A stretch of 42,254 nt of DNA, from positions 1 through 42,254 of the forward strand of contig NZ_RJWG01000015.1 in the NCBI RefSeq assembly GCF_004011155.1, written 5' to 3'. Both the position numbers and the translations under genes were made by a program. The first letter of the stretch is position 1. Every line of letters starts with the position of its first letter. Below the pieces are notes generated by a model. That model worked only from the letters and a program-made list of their open reading frames with translations. It made no database searches and had not been told where the DNA came from. Of the stretch, positions 24,614 through 32,887 are shown piece after piece. The stretch is from Clostridium prolinivorans (lineage in GTDB: Bacteria > Bacillota > Clostridia > Clostridiales > Clostridiaceae).

Positions 24614-24640
24614 GACGGTTAATTATTTAATCGTCTTTTT
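24614..24640 (+). terminator. terminator in the gap before the four-gene cluster
   Basis: GACG (24614-24617) and TTAA pair with TTAA and CGTC (to 24635), interrupted by one mismatch, followed by TTTTTATTTTT. It lies 225 nt after the metallopeptidase gene; the rest of the 24390-24763 gap shows no gene. It insulates the cluster starting at 24764, whose promoter would then lie within about 120 nt (24641-24760), but no clear boxes were seen there. Confidence 0.55.
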
Positions 24641-24763
24641 ATTTTTATAAAAAATAATTATTTTTGAATTGTAACTTAGGTTACTGAAAAAATATATAAA
24701 AGGAATTAAAATAATATCATGAATTAAAGGGAAATTATAGATTATTAGGAGGCATTAATTATT

Positions 24764-26002
24764 ATGAATAAATATTTTGATATAAAAGATTCACTGTATG
24801 AAATTACTAAAAAATATCCAGAAACATTAGATTTATTCATTTCTATTGGTTTTGAGAACATGAAGGATGAAAAAAAGAGAGAAGTTATAGGAAAGTCAAT
24901 TTCTTTAGAAATGGCATTACTTACTAAAAAGATAAATGTAAATACATTTACCGAGAGATTAGTAGAAATAATTGAAGAAAAAAAGAATGCTGTGGATCAA
25001 GCATTAATTCAGAAAGCAAAAAAAGTTAAAAGTGATGTTAAAATTGATGGGATACTACCTTGTCCTGTAAGAGTTCCTTTAATGGATGCATTTAGCAAAT
25101 GGATGGATGATATTGGTAGCAAATTAAACATTACTGTTGATTATGAACTTAAGGCAGCTTCTAGTGGAGTTGATTGGTTAAAAGAATCTATAAAAAAAGC
25201 TGAGTCAGAAGAAGATTTATCAGATTTATTTATATCTGCTGGTTTTGATTTGTTCTTTGACAACAATTTAATGGGTAAATTTAAATCTAAAGGTATTTTT
25301 GAAGATATAACAGGATTTGAAAAACTAAATAAAGATTTTGATAATGAATATATAAATCTTAAAGATCCAAATGGTCAATATTCTATGATTGGTGTAGCAC
25401 CTGCAGTTTTTCTTATAAACATAGATGAGTTAAATGGTAGAGAAATGCCAAAAAGCTGGGAAGATATATTAAAGCCTGAATTTGAAAATTCAGTTAGTTT
25501 ACCTATTAGAGATTTTGATTTATTTAATTCTATTCTTTTAAATATATATAAAAAATATGGAGAAGATGGAATTAAAAGATTAGGAAGAAGTCTATTGAAA
25601 AGTATGCATCCATCTCAAATGGTAAAATCTCATATAAAAAAATCAACTAAACCAGTAGTTAGCATAATGCCTTATTTTTTCACATGGATGACAAAAAATG
25701 CTGGACCTATGAAAGCTGTATGGCCTGATGATGGAGCTATTATAAGTCCTATATTTATGCTAAGTAAAAAATCTAAAAAAGATAAAATAAAACCATTTGT
25801 TGATTTTTTTGCTTCAAAAGAAGTAGGGGAAATATTAGCATATAATGGCAAAATGCCGAGTGTTAATCCTTATGTAGACAATATGATACCGAAAGATTAT
25901 AAATATATGTGGATAGGATGGGATTATTTAAATAATAATGATATAGGTAAAATAATTAAAGAATGTGAAAAAATATTTAATGAATCTATTTTACACTTAT
26001 AA
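24764..26002 (+). CDS. cytoplasmic substrate-binding-protein-like protein with DUF1858-like N-terminus
   Basis: A 412-residue protein. Residues 1-60 resemble the DUF1858/ScdA_N fold (ITKKYPETLDLFISIGFENM). Residues about 90-400 resemble ABC-type ferric or molybdate substrate-binding proteins (ILPCPVRVPLMDAFSKWMDD, LFISAGFDLFFDNNLMGKF, GVAPAVFLINIDELNGREMP, SWEDILKPEF, GAIISPIFMLSKKSKKDKI). There is no signal peptide or lipobox, so it should remain in the cytoplasm, unlike true binding proteins. It heads a cluster with a P-loop GTPase, an ABC ATPase and a zinc ribbon, spaced by short gaps. A role in delivering a metal or anion inside the cell is inferred; no known system identified. Confidence 0.65.
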   Translation: MNKYFDIKDSLYEITKKYPETLDLFISIGFENMKDEKKREVIGKSISLEMALLTKKINVNTFTERLVEIIEEKKNAVDQALIQKAKKVKSDVKIDGILPCPVRVPLMDAFSKWMDDIGSKLNITVDYELKAASSGVDWLKESIKKAESEEDLSDLFISAGFDLFFDNNLMGKFKSKGIFEDITGFEKLNKDFDNEYINLKDPNGQYSMIGVAPAVFLINIDELNGREMPKSWEDILKPEFENSVSLPIRDFDLFNSILLNIYKKYGEDGIKRLGRSLLKSMHPSQMVKSHIKKSTKPVVSIMPYFFTWMTKNAGPMKAVWPDDGAIISPIFMLSKKSKKDKIKPFVDFFASKEVGEILAYNGKMPSVNPYVDNMIPKDYKYMWIGWDYLNNNDIGKIIKECEKIFNESILHL

Positions 26003-26046
26003 AATTATACTTTTTATAGTAATAGAGATAAAAAGGAGGTAAAATT

Positions 26047-26751
26047 ATGAATTTAGTAACTATTTCAGGTCCTCCATCTTCTGGAAAGACCTCAATTATA
26101 TTAAAAACAATAGAAGCTTTGAAAAAAAGAAACATTTCTGTTGGGGTAGTTAAATTTGATTGCCTTTATACAGATGATGATATTTTATATGAAAAATCAG
26201 GCATACCTGTAAAAAAAGGACTATCTGGTTCTCTATGCCCTGATCATTATTTTGTAAGTAATATAGAAGAAGTAGTTCAGTGGGGTAAAAAATTAAATTT
26301 AGATTTTTTAATTACTGAAAGTGCAGGATTATGTAATAGGTGTTCACCTTATATTCGAGGTATAAAATCTGTTTGTGTTATTGATAATTTAAGTGGAATC
26401 AATACTCCTAAGAAAATAGGGCCTATGTTAAAATCTGCAGATATTGTTGTAATAACCAAAGGAGATATAGTATCTCAAGCAGAGAGAGAAGTATTTGCAT
26501 CTAAAGTAAATTCTGTAAATCCTAAAGCTGTTATAATGAACATTAATGGATTAACTGGTCAAGGAGCTTATGAATTAAGTACACTTCTTTATGATGAAAA
26601 TGTTAATATAGATACTGTTCAAGGAAGAGAACTTAAATTTCCTATGCCTTCAGCTTTGTGTTCTTACTGTCTTGGTGAAACAAGAATAGGAGAAGATTAT
26701 CAGATGGGTAATGTAAGAAAAATAGAATTAGGTGATGAAAATGATAAATAA
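26047..26751 (+). CDS. HypB/CooC-like P-loop GTPase with cysteine motifs
   Basis: A 234-residue nucleotide-binding protein of the SIMIBI class. The P-loop is SGPPSSGKTS (residues 7-16), the switch region LITESAGLCNRCSP holds two cysteines, and VVITKGD matches the base-specificity motif of HypB/UreG proteins. The C-terminus has a CSYCLGETRIGED motif (CxxC), suggesting binding of a metal or iron-sulfur cluster. Such GTPases insert nickel or other metals or metallocofactors into enzymes (HypB hydrogenase, CooC CO dehydrogenase). The start has AAAGGAGG, and the end overlaps the next start. The client enzyme is not in the window. Confidence 0.75.
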   Translation: MNLVTISGPPSSGKTSIILKTIEALKKRNISVGVVKFDCLYTDDDILYEKSGIPVKKGLSGSLCPDHYFVSNIEEVVQWGKKLNLDFLITESAGLCNRCSPYIRGIKSVCVIDNLSGINTPKKIGPMLKSADIVVITKGDIVSQAEREVFASKVNSVNPKAVIMNINGLTGQGAYELSTLLYDENVNIDTVQGRELKFPMPSALCSYCLGETRIGEDYQMGNVRKIELGDENDK

Positions 26752-27763
26752 TAAAATATTAGAAAGAACTTCATTAAAGGAATTACAACAAAAATATCCA
26801 TTTATAATAAATTATTTTGCTGATAATAAATTAAACATTGAAGGTTTTGAAAATAATACATTTAAAGAATATATAAATCACTTTTCTCAAGAAGACATTG
26901 AGACTTGGGCTATTGATACAGAAAAGCTTATTGAAGGTCTTGTTGAATATATTAATCAAATGATAGAGTTTTTAGGAATAAAAGAAGAAAAGAGCATAGA
27001 ATCTTTAACTATTATAGCTGGTAGAGATAAAAGCGGGAACAAAGAGGGCTTTGAAAAAATAAAAATAAATAAAAGTGAAATTATTTCTATTGTTGGTCCT
27101 ACAGGAGCAGGTAAAAGCAGGCTTCTTGCAGATATTGAATGGGTTGCTCAAAATGATACGCCTACTGGAAGAACAATATTAATTAACGATGAAATACCAG
27201 ATAAAAAATTAAGATTTTCTTCAAATAATAGGCTTGTAGCTCAGCTTTCACAAAATATGAATTTTGTGATGGACTTAACTGTTAGAGAATTTTTAGAGCT
27301 TCATGCCAAAAGTAGAATGATAGAAAATGAAGAAGAAGTAATAAAAAAAATAATAGAGGCTGCTAATAATTTATCAGGAGAAAAATTTGATTTAAATACA
27401 CCTGTAACAAATTTAAGCGGTGGACAATCAAGAGCATTAATGATATCAGATACAGCTATTTTAAGTTCATCACCAATAGTATTAATAGATGAAATTGAAA
27501 ATGCAGGTATAGATAGGAAAAAAGCATTAAATTTATTAGTAAGCAAAGAAAAAATTGTTTTAATGGCTACACACGATCCTACTTTAGCATTAATGGCAGA
27601 TAAAAGAATTGTAATAAAAAATGGTGGTATAAGTAAAATTATAGAAACAAGTGAAGAAGAGAAGGCAATACTTTTAAAACTTGAAAAAATAGATAATGTA
27701 ATTCAGAATATGAGAAATAATCTTAGAAATGGAGAAAAAATTATAAATACAGATATTTTATAA
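26741..27763 (+). CDS. ABC-type ATPase with DUF1858-like N-terminus, no permease
   Basis: A 340-residue ATPase. The N-terminal 75 residues are a small helical domain (LKELQQKYPFIINYFADNKL) of the same type as that of the 24764 protein. The ABC domain has Walker A GPTGAGKS (119-126), signature LSGGQ (225-229), Walker B VLIDEIE (247-253) and the H-loop His278. It lacks membrane segments, and no permease is adjacent, so it is unlikely to be part of a normal transporter. The start is taken at 26741 because of TAGGTG upstream; GTG 26732 or ATG 26735 are possible. It overlaps the GTPase gene, indicating tight coupling. Confidence 0.75.
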   Translation: MINNKILERTSLKELQQKYPFIINYFADNKLNIEGFENNTFKEYINHFSQEDIETWAIDTEKLIEGLVEYINQMIEFLGIKEEKSIESLTIIAGRDKSGNKEGFEKIKINKSEIISIVGPTGAGKSRLLADIEWVAQNDTPTGRTILINDEIPDKKLRFSSNNRLVAQLSQNMNFVMDLTVREFLELHAKSRMIENEEEVIKKIIEAANNLSGEKFDLNTPVTNLSGGQSRALMISDTAILSSSPIVLIDEIENAGIDRKKALNLLVSKEKIVLMATHDPTLALMADKRIVIKNGGISKIIETSEEEKAILLKLEKIDNVIQNMRNNLRNGEKIINTDIL

Positions 27764-27794
27764 ATAATTTAAAATAAAATCAGGAGGGAATTTT

Positions 27795-28040
27795 ATGGAA
27801 CATAAAGGTTGTGTAGAAATTTTTGATGATGGTAAAAAAGTAGTAGATAAAATAAGAGAAATGGGTTATGCAACCCAATCTATGCCTGCGCCTTTAAATA
27901 TAAAATGTGAAGAATGTGGAGAAACTTTTGAAATGAATTATTTTGAAGATAAATGTCCCAAATGTGGTATGGTTTATGGAGTAACTCCCTGTCATGCATT
28001 TGATGCAAAAAATGTTATGCCAGCAGGAATTGATTATTAA
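27795..28040 (+). CDS. small zinc-ribbon protein of the same cluster
   Basis: An 81-residue protein with a rubredoxin-like or zinc-ribbon pair of knuckles: CEECGE (residues 37-42) and CPKCGM (54-59), plus a CHA motif at 66-68. The N-terminus is a short helical domain (VEIFDDGKKVVDKIREMGYA). It begins 32 nt after the ABC ATPase behind CAGGAGGG, at the end of the cluster, and a strong terminator follows. It could carry zinc, iron or a cluster for the partner GTPase; function unknown. Confidence 0.65.
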   Translation: MEHKGCVEIFDDGKKVVDKIREMGYATQSMPAPLNIKCEECGETFEMNYFEDKCPKCGMVYGVTPCHAFDAKNVMPAGIDY

Positions 28041-28125
28041 AAATAATCATATAGACATCAAACAAAAGAATAAATATACTCTAAAAAATAATAATAAGAG
28101 TATGAAATATATTTTATCTTAAATA

Positions 28126-28174
28126 AAAAGCCGTACATAAAAAAGAAATTTATCTTAAATTATGTATGGCTTTT
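28126..28174. terminator. bidirectional terminator after the four-gene cluster
   Basis: AAAAGCCGTACATAA (28126-28140) pairs with TTATGTATGGCTTTT (28160-28174) over 15 positions with one G-T, around a 19-nt loop. It ends both the plus-strand cluster and the minus-strand LacI gene. Confidence 0.7.
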
Positions 28175-28267
28175 AAATTTATAAATTTATATAAATATTT
28201 TAGAATAGTAATTTTATGTGAAAAAGATAATTTTGTATGATAAATTTAAACTTTAATAATTTTTATA

Positions 28268-29314
28268 CTAATTAAATTTTATATTAGTTGATTTTCTATA
28301 TATTGGTTTAGTTTTTACATGAGTTATTTGATAAGGTTTTGATGGATTTTTTAATCTTGAAATTAACATTTCAGCAGCAATAATTCCCATATCAGTACTA
28401 AATATATGAACTGTTGTTAAACTTGGCTCAACAATACTTGCTTCTGGAGAGTCATCAAAACCACAAATTGCGATTTCATCAGGTATAGTAATATTTTTAT
28501 TTTTTAAAGCTTTCATAGTACTTATTGCAATGAAGTCATTAGCACATATAAATGCTGAAGGGAGATTTTTCATAGTATCTAATTTAGATTTTATCCAATT
28601 AAAATCATTATAAGGATATTGATCACTATCTAATATACAATAAGATAAATTAAGTTCTATATTATAATCAGATAATGCTTTATTAAAACCAACCCATCTT
28701 TCATTAAAACTTTTACAGTGATTATAGTCTCCAATGAAGCCTATTTTATTGTATCCATTCTCAATTAATTTTTTGGTTACTGAATATGTACTATGCATAT
28801 TTTCCATCAATAATATGTCTGCATTTAATTCATTGTAAGATACATCTGCTGTACAATCTATAAAAATTGTAGGTATTCCTAAACTACTAATTAATTGAGA
28901 ATATTTTTTATCAAATTGCTCTATACAAACAATTCCATCTACGCTTTTTAATTCGAAATTATTAGGAAGTGCAAGTGCATTAATTTCAGTATCTCTTAAT
29001 ATATGAATGGATAAATTATAACCTTCAGCACTGATTTTTTTTTCTAGTTCACTTAATAACATAGATCCAAAATGGGATCCGGTGGGCAAATGGTTAGTAA
29101 AAAGAGCAATATTACCACCTTTTTTTTGTGCAGTTAAATTTTCAGTATTCATAAATGCAAAATGTTTATATTTTAATTTAATAGCTTCTTCTATAACTTT
29201 TTTCCTTGTTTCTTCAGCTATATTTTTATTTCCATTTAAAGCCTTTGAAACAGTATTCCTAGATAATTTTAATGAATCTGCTATATCTTGTATTGTAACT
29301 TTTGGTTTACTCAT
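28268..29314 (-). CDS. LacI family transcriptional regulator
   Basis: A 348-residue sugar-responsive repressor. The N-terminal HTH (residues 5-50) reads VTIQDIADSLKLSRNTVSKA followed by the hinge LNGNKNIAEETR. The periplasmic-binding-like effector domain follows, with SVDGIVCIEQF, IGFIGDYNH, SAFICANDFIAISTMKAL and the conserved ICGFDDSPEAS. It is transcribed away from the adjoining sugar importer, which it probably represses in the absence of its ligand, presumably a sucrose or fructan derivative given the GH32 gene. The start follows GGGAGGGA by 8-9 nt. Confidence 0.9.
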   Translation of the reverse strand: MSKPKVTIQDIADSLKLSRNTVSKALNGNKNIAEETRKKVIEEAIKLKYKHFAFMNTENLTAQKKGGNIALFTNHLPTGSHFGSMLLSELEKKISAEGYNLSIHILRDTEINALALPNNFELKSVDGIVCIEQFDKKYSQLISSLGIPTIFIDCTADVSYNELNADILLMENMHSTYSVTKKLIENGYNKIGFIGDYNHCKSFNERWVGFNKALSDYNIELNLSYCILDSDQYPYNDFNWIKSKLDTMKNLPSAFICANDFIAISTMKALKNKNITIPDEIAICGFDDSPEASIVEPSLTTVHIFSTDMGIIAAEMLISRLKNPSKPYQITHVKTKPIYRKSTNIKFN

Positions 29315-29478
29315 TTAAAGCTTCCCTCCCTTATGCTTAGATGCAAATACAAAGCTTTCCTTATGTTAATGTACAATAATTTGAAACGAAATTCAATAAA
29401 AAAAACAAAAATATATTTTTTAAAGTTGTGATAAGCTTTGATAAAACCATATATTTAACCAAATAAGTCAATATTATA

Positions 29479-29655
29479 TGTGCAAATGTAAACATAAAAT
29501 ATATCATAAAGTTATAAATATGCAAAAAACAAGTTGACATTTGAAGCATTACTTGATAAAATTAAATCAAGATAAGCCTAAATAAAAACTTACATGTGTG
29601 CAAATGTAAACCTTAAGAAGGGAGATGTTTATTAGTTTTTTGTTAAATGTAAACA
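29479..29655. promoter_or_regulatory. divergent promoter with repeated LacI-type operators
   Basis: A promoter for the importer, TTGACA (29534-29539) and TAAAAT (29557-29562) with 17 nt spacing. Three sites share CAAATGTAAAC or AAATGTAAACA: TGTGCAAATGTAAACA at 29479-29494, TGTGCAAATGTAAACC at 29597-29612 and TTGTTAAATGTAAACA at 29640-29655. A related inverted copy (GTTGACATTTGAAGCA) overlaps the -35 at 29533-29548. Sites flanking and overlapping one promoter fit repression by looping through the adjacent LacI protein. A cre-like TGAAAACGATTTTTA follows at about 29707-29721. Confidence 0.65.
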
Positions 29656-29759
29656 ATATTTTTATGTGAAAAGAGGTGAAGATAAAAAAGAATTTTTCAT
29701 TTTTACTGAAAACGATTTTTAAATTTTATCTATATTTCTATTATGATAGGGGGATAAAC

Positions 29760-31064
29760 ATGAAAAAAAAGTCATTAATTGCTTTAATATCAACTGTAAG
29801 TATTATAGCAACAACAGTATTAGCTGGATGTGGTAATAGCGATAATCAACAAAATGCTGGAAATAATAAGGTAAGCAATATAATTGTTTGGACACATGTA
29901 TCTAATGATACACCTGATGCAAAAGTATATCAGCAGAGGATAGATGAATTTAATAAAAAGTTTGACGGAAAGTATAAAGCAACAATTCAGTATATTCCTA
30001 GAAGTAATTCTGGTGGTGGATATAATGATAAAGTTAATGCTGCAATAGCTTCAAATTCATTACCAGATGTATTAACTAGTGATGGACCTGATACAGCAGC
30101 ATGGGCTGAAGCAAAAGTACTTGCACCTATTGATGATTATGTTTCACAGGAAGAAAAATCAAGTTATGTTGATTCAATAATTCAACAAGGAACTTATCAA
30201 GGTAAATTGTATACTTTATCACCAGCTGAAACTTCGGTTGGATTGTTTTATAATAAAGATTTATTTACAAAAGCGGGAATAACACCTGCAACAATTGAAA
30301 AACCATGGATATGGACTGAATTTGAAGATAACGCTAAAAAGCTTCAAGCTATAGGAGTTAAATATCCATTTAATATGAATGCTTGGGAGAAGACAGAATG
30401 GGCACCATATGCGTTCCTTCCATTCTTTTGGTCAAATGGTGGAGATGTTATTGATAAAGATGGAAAGTTTGATGGAAATTTTAACTCAGATAAAAATGTA
30501 GAAACTGGCAAATTCCTTGCAAAATTAGCTTCAGAAAAATTATTACCAGTAACTCAAATAGATCAAAGTAAAGAATTTAGGGCTAAAAATTTAGCTATGT
30601 ACTTAAGCGGACCATGGGAAGTAGGCAGCCTAAGAACTGAAGGAAGTAAACCTGATTTTGAGTGGGGAGTAATGCCAATGCCAGTATCAGATAATTGGAA
30701 TAATACTAGATATACAGCTTCAGGTTCATGGGGATTCGGAATGACAACATCTTCCAAAGATAAAACTGCTGCATCTGAACTTGTTAAATGGATGACTAAC
30801 GTAGATTCATCAAAATTATTCTCTAAGACAACAGGTAATTTACCATCTCATAAATCCCTTGCTGATTTATATAAAGATGATTCAATAATGAATATGTTAG
30901 TTCAACAAAACGTTAATACAGCCCATCCAAGACCAGTTACACCTAATTATCCAATATTTAGAGAAGGATTTTTAAGAGCTATAGAAGGAATATTCAACGG
31001 AAAAGATGTAAAACAATCACTAGATGATGGAGTTAAATTTATTAATAGTAATATAAAGAAATAA
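29760..31064 (+). CDS. sugar ABC transporter substrate-binding lipoprotein
   Basis: A 434-residue solute-binding protein of cluster B (extracellular solute-binding protein family 1). The signal peptide and lipobox are KSLIALISTVSIIATTVLAG-C near residue 24, anchoring it outside the membrane. Family features include VWTHVSNDTPDAKVYQQRID, NSLPDVLTSDGPDTAAWAE, GLFYNKDLFTKAG and GPWEVGSLR. With the downstream GH32 enzyme it probably captures sucrose or fructo-oligosaccharides. The start at 29760 follows AGGGGG; an earlier in-frame ATG at 29676 would disrupt the signal peptide. A palindrome follows before the permease genes. Confidence 0.85.
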   Translation: MKKKSLIALISTVSIIATTVLAGCGNSDNQQNAGNNKVSNIIVWTHVSNDTPDAKVYQQRIDEFNKKFDGKYKATIQYIPRSNSGGGYNDKVNAAIASNSLPDVLTSDGPDTAAWAEAKVLAPIDDYVSQEEKSSYVDSIIQQGTYQGKLYTLSPAETSVGLFYNKDLFTKAGITPATIEKPWIWTEFEDNAKKLQAIGVKYPFNMNAWEKTEWAPYAFLPFFWSNGGDVIDKDGKFDGNFNSDKNVETGKFLAKLASEKLLPVTQIDQSKEFRAKNLAMYLSGPWEVGSLRTEGSKPDFEWGVMPMPVSDNWNNTRYTASGSWGFGMTTSSKDKTAASELVKWMTNVDSSKLFSKTTGNLPSHKSLADLYKDDSIMNMLVQQNVNTAHPRPVTPNYPIFREGFLRAIEGIFNGKDVKQSLDDGVKFINSNIKK

Positions 31065-31079
31065 ATATCATAATACCAG

Positions 31080-31097
31080 AGGTGAGATATCTCACCT
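31080..31097 (+). repeat. intercistronic palindrome after the lipoprotein gene
   Basis: AGGTGAGATATCTCACCT (31080-31097) is a perfect 18-nt palindrome in the 63-nt gap between the binding protein and permease genes, followed by TTGAGTTTTATTA. It can form a short hairpin that would partly terminate transcription or protect the upstream mRNA, giving more binding protein than permease. Confidence 0.6.
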
Positions 31098-31127
31098 TTG
31101 AGTTTTATTATAGGAGGTTAGAGTTAA

Positions 31128-32030
31128 TTGAGGCTAAATAAAAAAATAATGACATATTTCAAACAATATAATAAAAAAGAAGTTACAAAAGCTTTTTTAT
31201 TTCTCTTGCCAGCATTAGTACTTGGGACTTTATTTATAATTCTTCCTATTGCATTATCTATAATTTATGGTTTTACAGATTATTATCTTTTAACTCCAAA
31301 TGAAACTAAATTTGTAGGGTTAAAGAATTTTAGCACTATGCTTAAGGATCCTATGGTAATTAAAGCATTTATAAATACAGCTTATTTTGTTATTATGGTA
31401 ATACCTGTACAATTAGGGACTGCATTAATTTTAGCTGTTTTGGTTAATAAAAAATTCAAGTTTAATACATTGTACAGAACGGCTTTTTATGCACCAAATA
31501 TTATTTCATTGGTAGTTTTATCATTACTATGGAATATGTTACTCTCACCTAATGGAGGACTTATAAATACCTTACTTCAATCAATTGGATTACCTGCACA
31601 ACCATTTCTATCAAGTCCAAAGCAGGCAATGCCAACTATAATGTTTATTTCATCTTGGCAGGGGGCGGGTTTCCAAATGATGATTTTCCTTGCTGGATTA
31701 AGCAATATACCAACAGATCAATATGAAGCAGCTGATATTGATGGAGCAAACAAGTGGAAACAATTTCTTTACATTACTTTACCTGGCCTAAGGCCTGTAG
31801 CTGTATTTGTATTAGTTACAACAATAATTTCTGCATTTAAGCTTATTGTACAACCTATGGTTATGACAGGTGGAGGACCATTAGATTCCACTCTTACTAT
31901 TGTATATCATATATTTAATGTAGGTTATAAATTTAGATATGTTGGATATGCAAGTGCTATTGCATTAACATTTACAATAATTCTTCTTCCAATATCAATT
32001 CTTCAATCTAAGTTAGGAAAGGAGCAGTAA
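31128..32030 (+). CDS. sugar ABC transporter permease, MalF type
   Basis: A 300-residue inner membrane permease with six membrane segments, starting at about residue 20. The EAA loop EAADIDGANKWKQFLYITLP, which docks the ATPase, is at about 201-220. TTG at 31128 is used as start because AGGAGG lies 10 nt upstream; the next in-frame ATG at 31149 lacks a site. It forms a heterodimer with the 32032 gene product. No ATPase gene is in the operon, so a shared MsmK-like subunit is expected. Confidence 0.85.
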   Translation: MRLNKKIMTYFKQYNKKEVTKAFLFLLPALVLGTLFIILPIALSIIYGFTDYYLLTPNETKFVGLKNFSTMLKDPMVIKAFINTAYFVIMVIPVQLGTALILAVLVNKKFKFNTLYRTAFYAPNIISLVVLSLLWNMLLSPNGGLINTLLQSIGLPAQPFLSSPKQAMPTIMFISSWQGAGFQMMIFLAGLSNIPTDQYEAADIDGANKWKQFLYITLPGLRPVAVFVLVTTIISAFKLIVQPMVMTGGGPLDSTLTIVYHIFNVGYKFRYVGYASAIALTFTIILLPISILQSKLGKEQ

Positions 32031-32031
32031 A

Positions 32032-32874
32032 ATGACACATAAAAGAATAATAATTGAAACTATAAAATATATTATATTAACAGTATTTGCAATCTTATTT
32101 GTAGCTCCTTTAGTTTGGATGATTGTTAATTCAATGAAAACTGAAAATAATATATTTAAAGATATGACTTCTCTTGCTACTTTTTTACCAGCAAGAAATC
32201 CTTCTGAATGGTTTAGTGCATATTATAAATTATTTGATAGGTTTAATATTATAAGACCTGTAGTAAATAGTTTAGCATATGCTAGTATAACTGTTATTTC
32301 AAGTTTAATAGTAAATTCTATGGCAGGATATGCGTTATCTAGATATAATTTTCCTTTAAAAAATTTAATATTAACTGGTATTATTGCACTGCTTATTGTG
32401 CCTTTAGAGAATACTACAATACCTTTATTTACAATAATACATCGATTAAAGCTTACGAATACTTATGCAGGATTAATATTACCATCAATAACTAATATGT
32501 TTTTAATTTATTTATTTAAGCAATTTTTTGATACAATACCAAAAGAATATGAAGAAGCAGGACAGATAGATGGAGCTTCAACTGCAAAAATATTTGTTAA
32601 AGTTATTGTTCCGTTATCAAAACCAATATATGCTACTGCGGCGGTTATGACATTTATTTGGTCATGGAATGATTATGTTTGGCCTTTAATGGTTATGACA
32701 GATGACAAAAAATATCCTATTCAAGTAGCTATAAATGTTATATTTAATACTCAACCAGTATTTACGGACCAAATTATGGCAGCATTAACTATAGCTACAA
32801 TACCAATGATTATAATTTATGCGACAATGCAAAAATATGTTACTCAAGGACTAGCAGGTGTAGGCATAAAATAG
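32032..32874 (+). CDS. sugar ABC transporter permease, MalG type
   Basis: A 280-residue permease with six membrane segments, the partner of the previous gene, starting 1 nt after its stop. It carries VAPLVWMIVNSMKTENNIF at the front (the usual family opening), the EAA loop EEAGQIDGASTAKIFVKVIV (about 180-199), and the C-terminal KYVTQGLAGVGIK typical of MalG-type subunits. Imports the sugar delivered by the lipoprotein at 29760. Confidence 0.85.
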   Translation: MTHKRIIIETIKYIILTVFAILFVAPLVWMIVNSMKTENNIFKDMTSLATFLPARNPSEWFSAYYKLFDRFNIIRPVVNSLAYASITVISSLIVNSMAGYALSRYNFPLKNLILTGIIALLIVPLENTTIPLFTIIHRLKLTNTYAGLILPSITNMFLIYLFKQFFDTIPKEYEEAGQIDGASTAKIFVKVIVPLSKPIYATAAVMTFIWSWNDYVWPLMVMTDDKKYPIQVAINVIFNTQPVFTDQIMAALTIATIPMIIIYATMQKYVTQGLAGVGIK

Positions 32875-32887
32875 TGGAGGGAATTTA

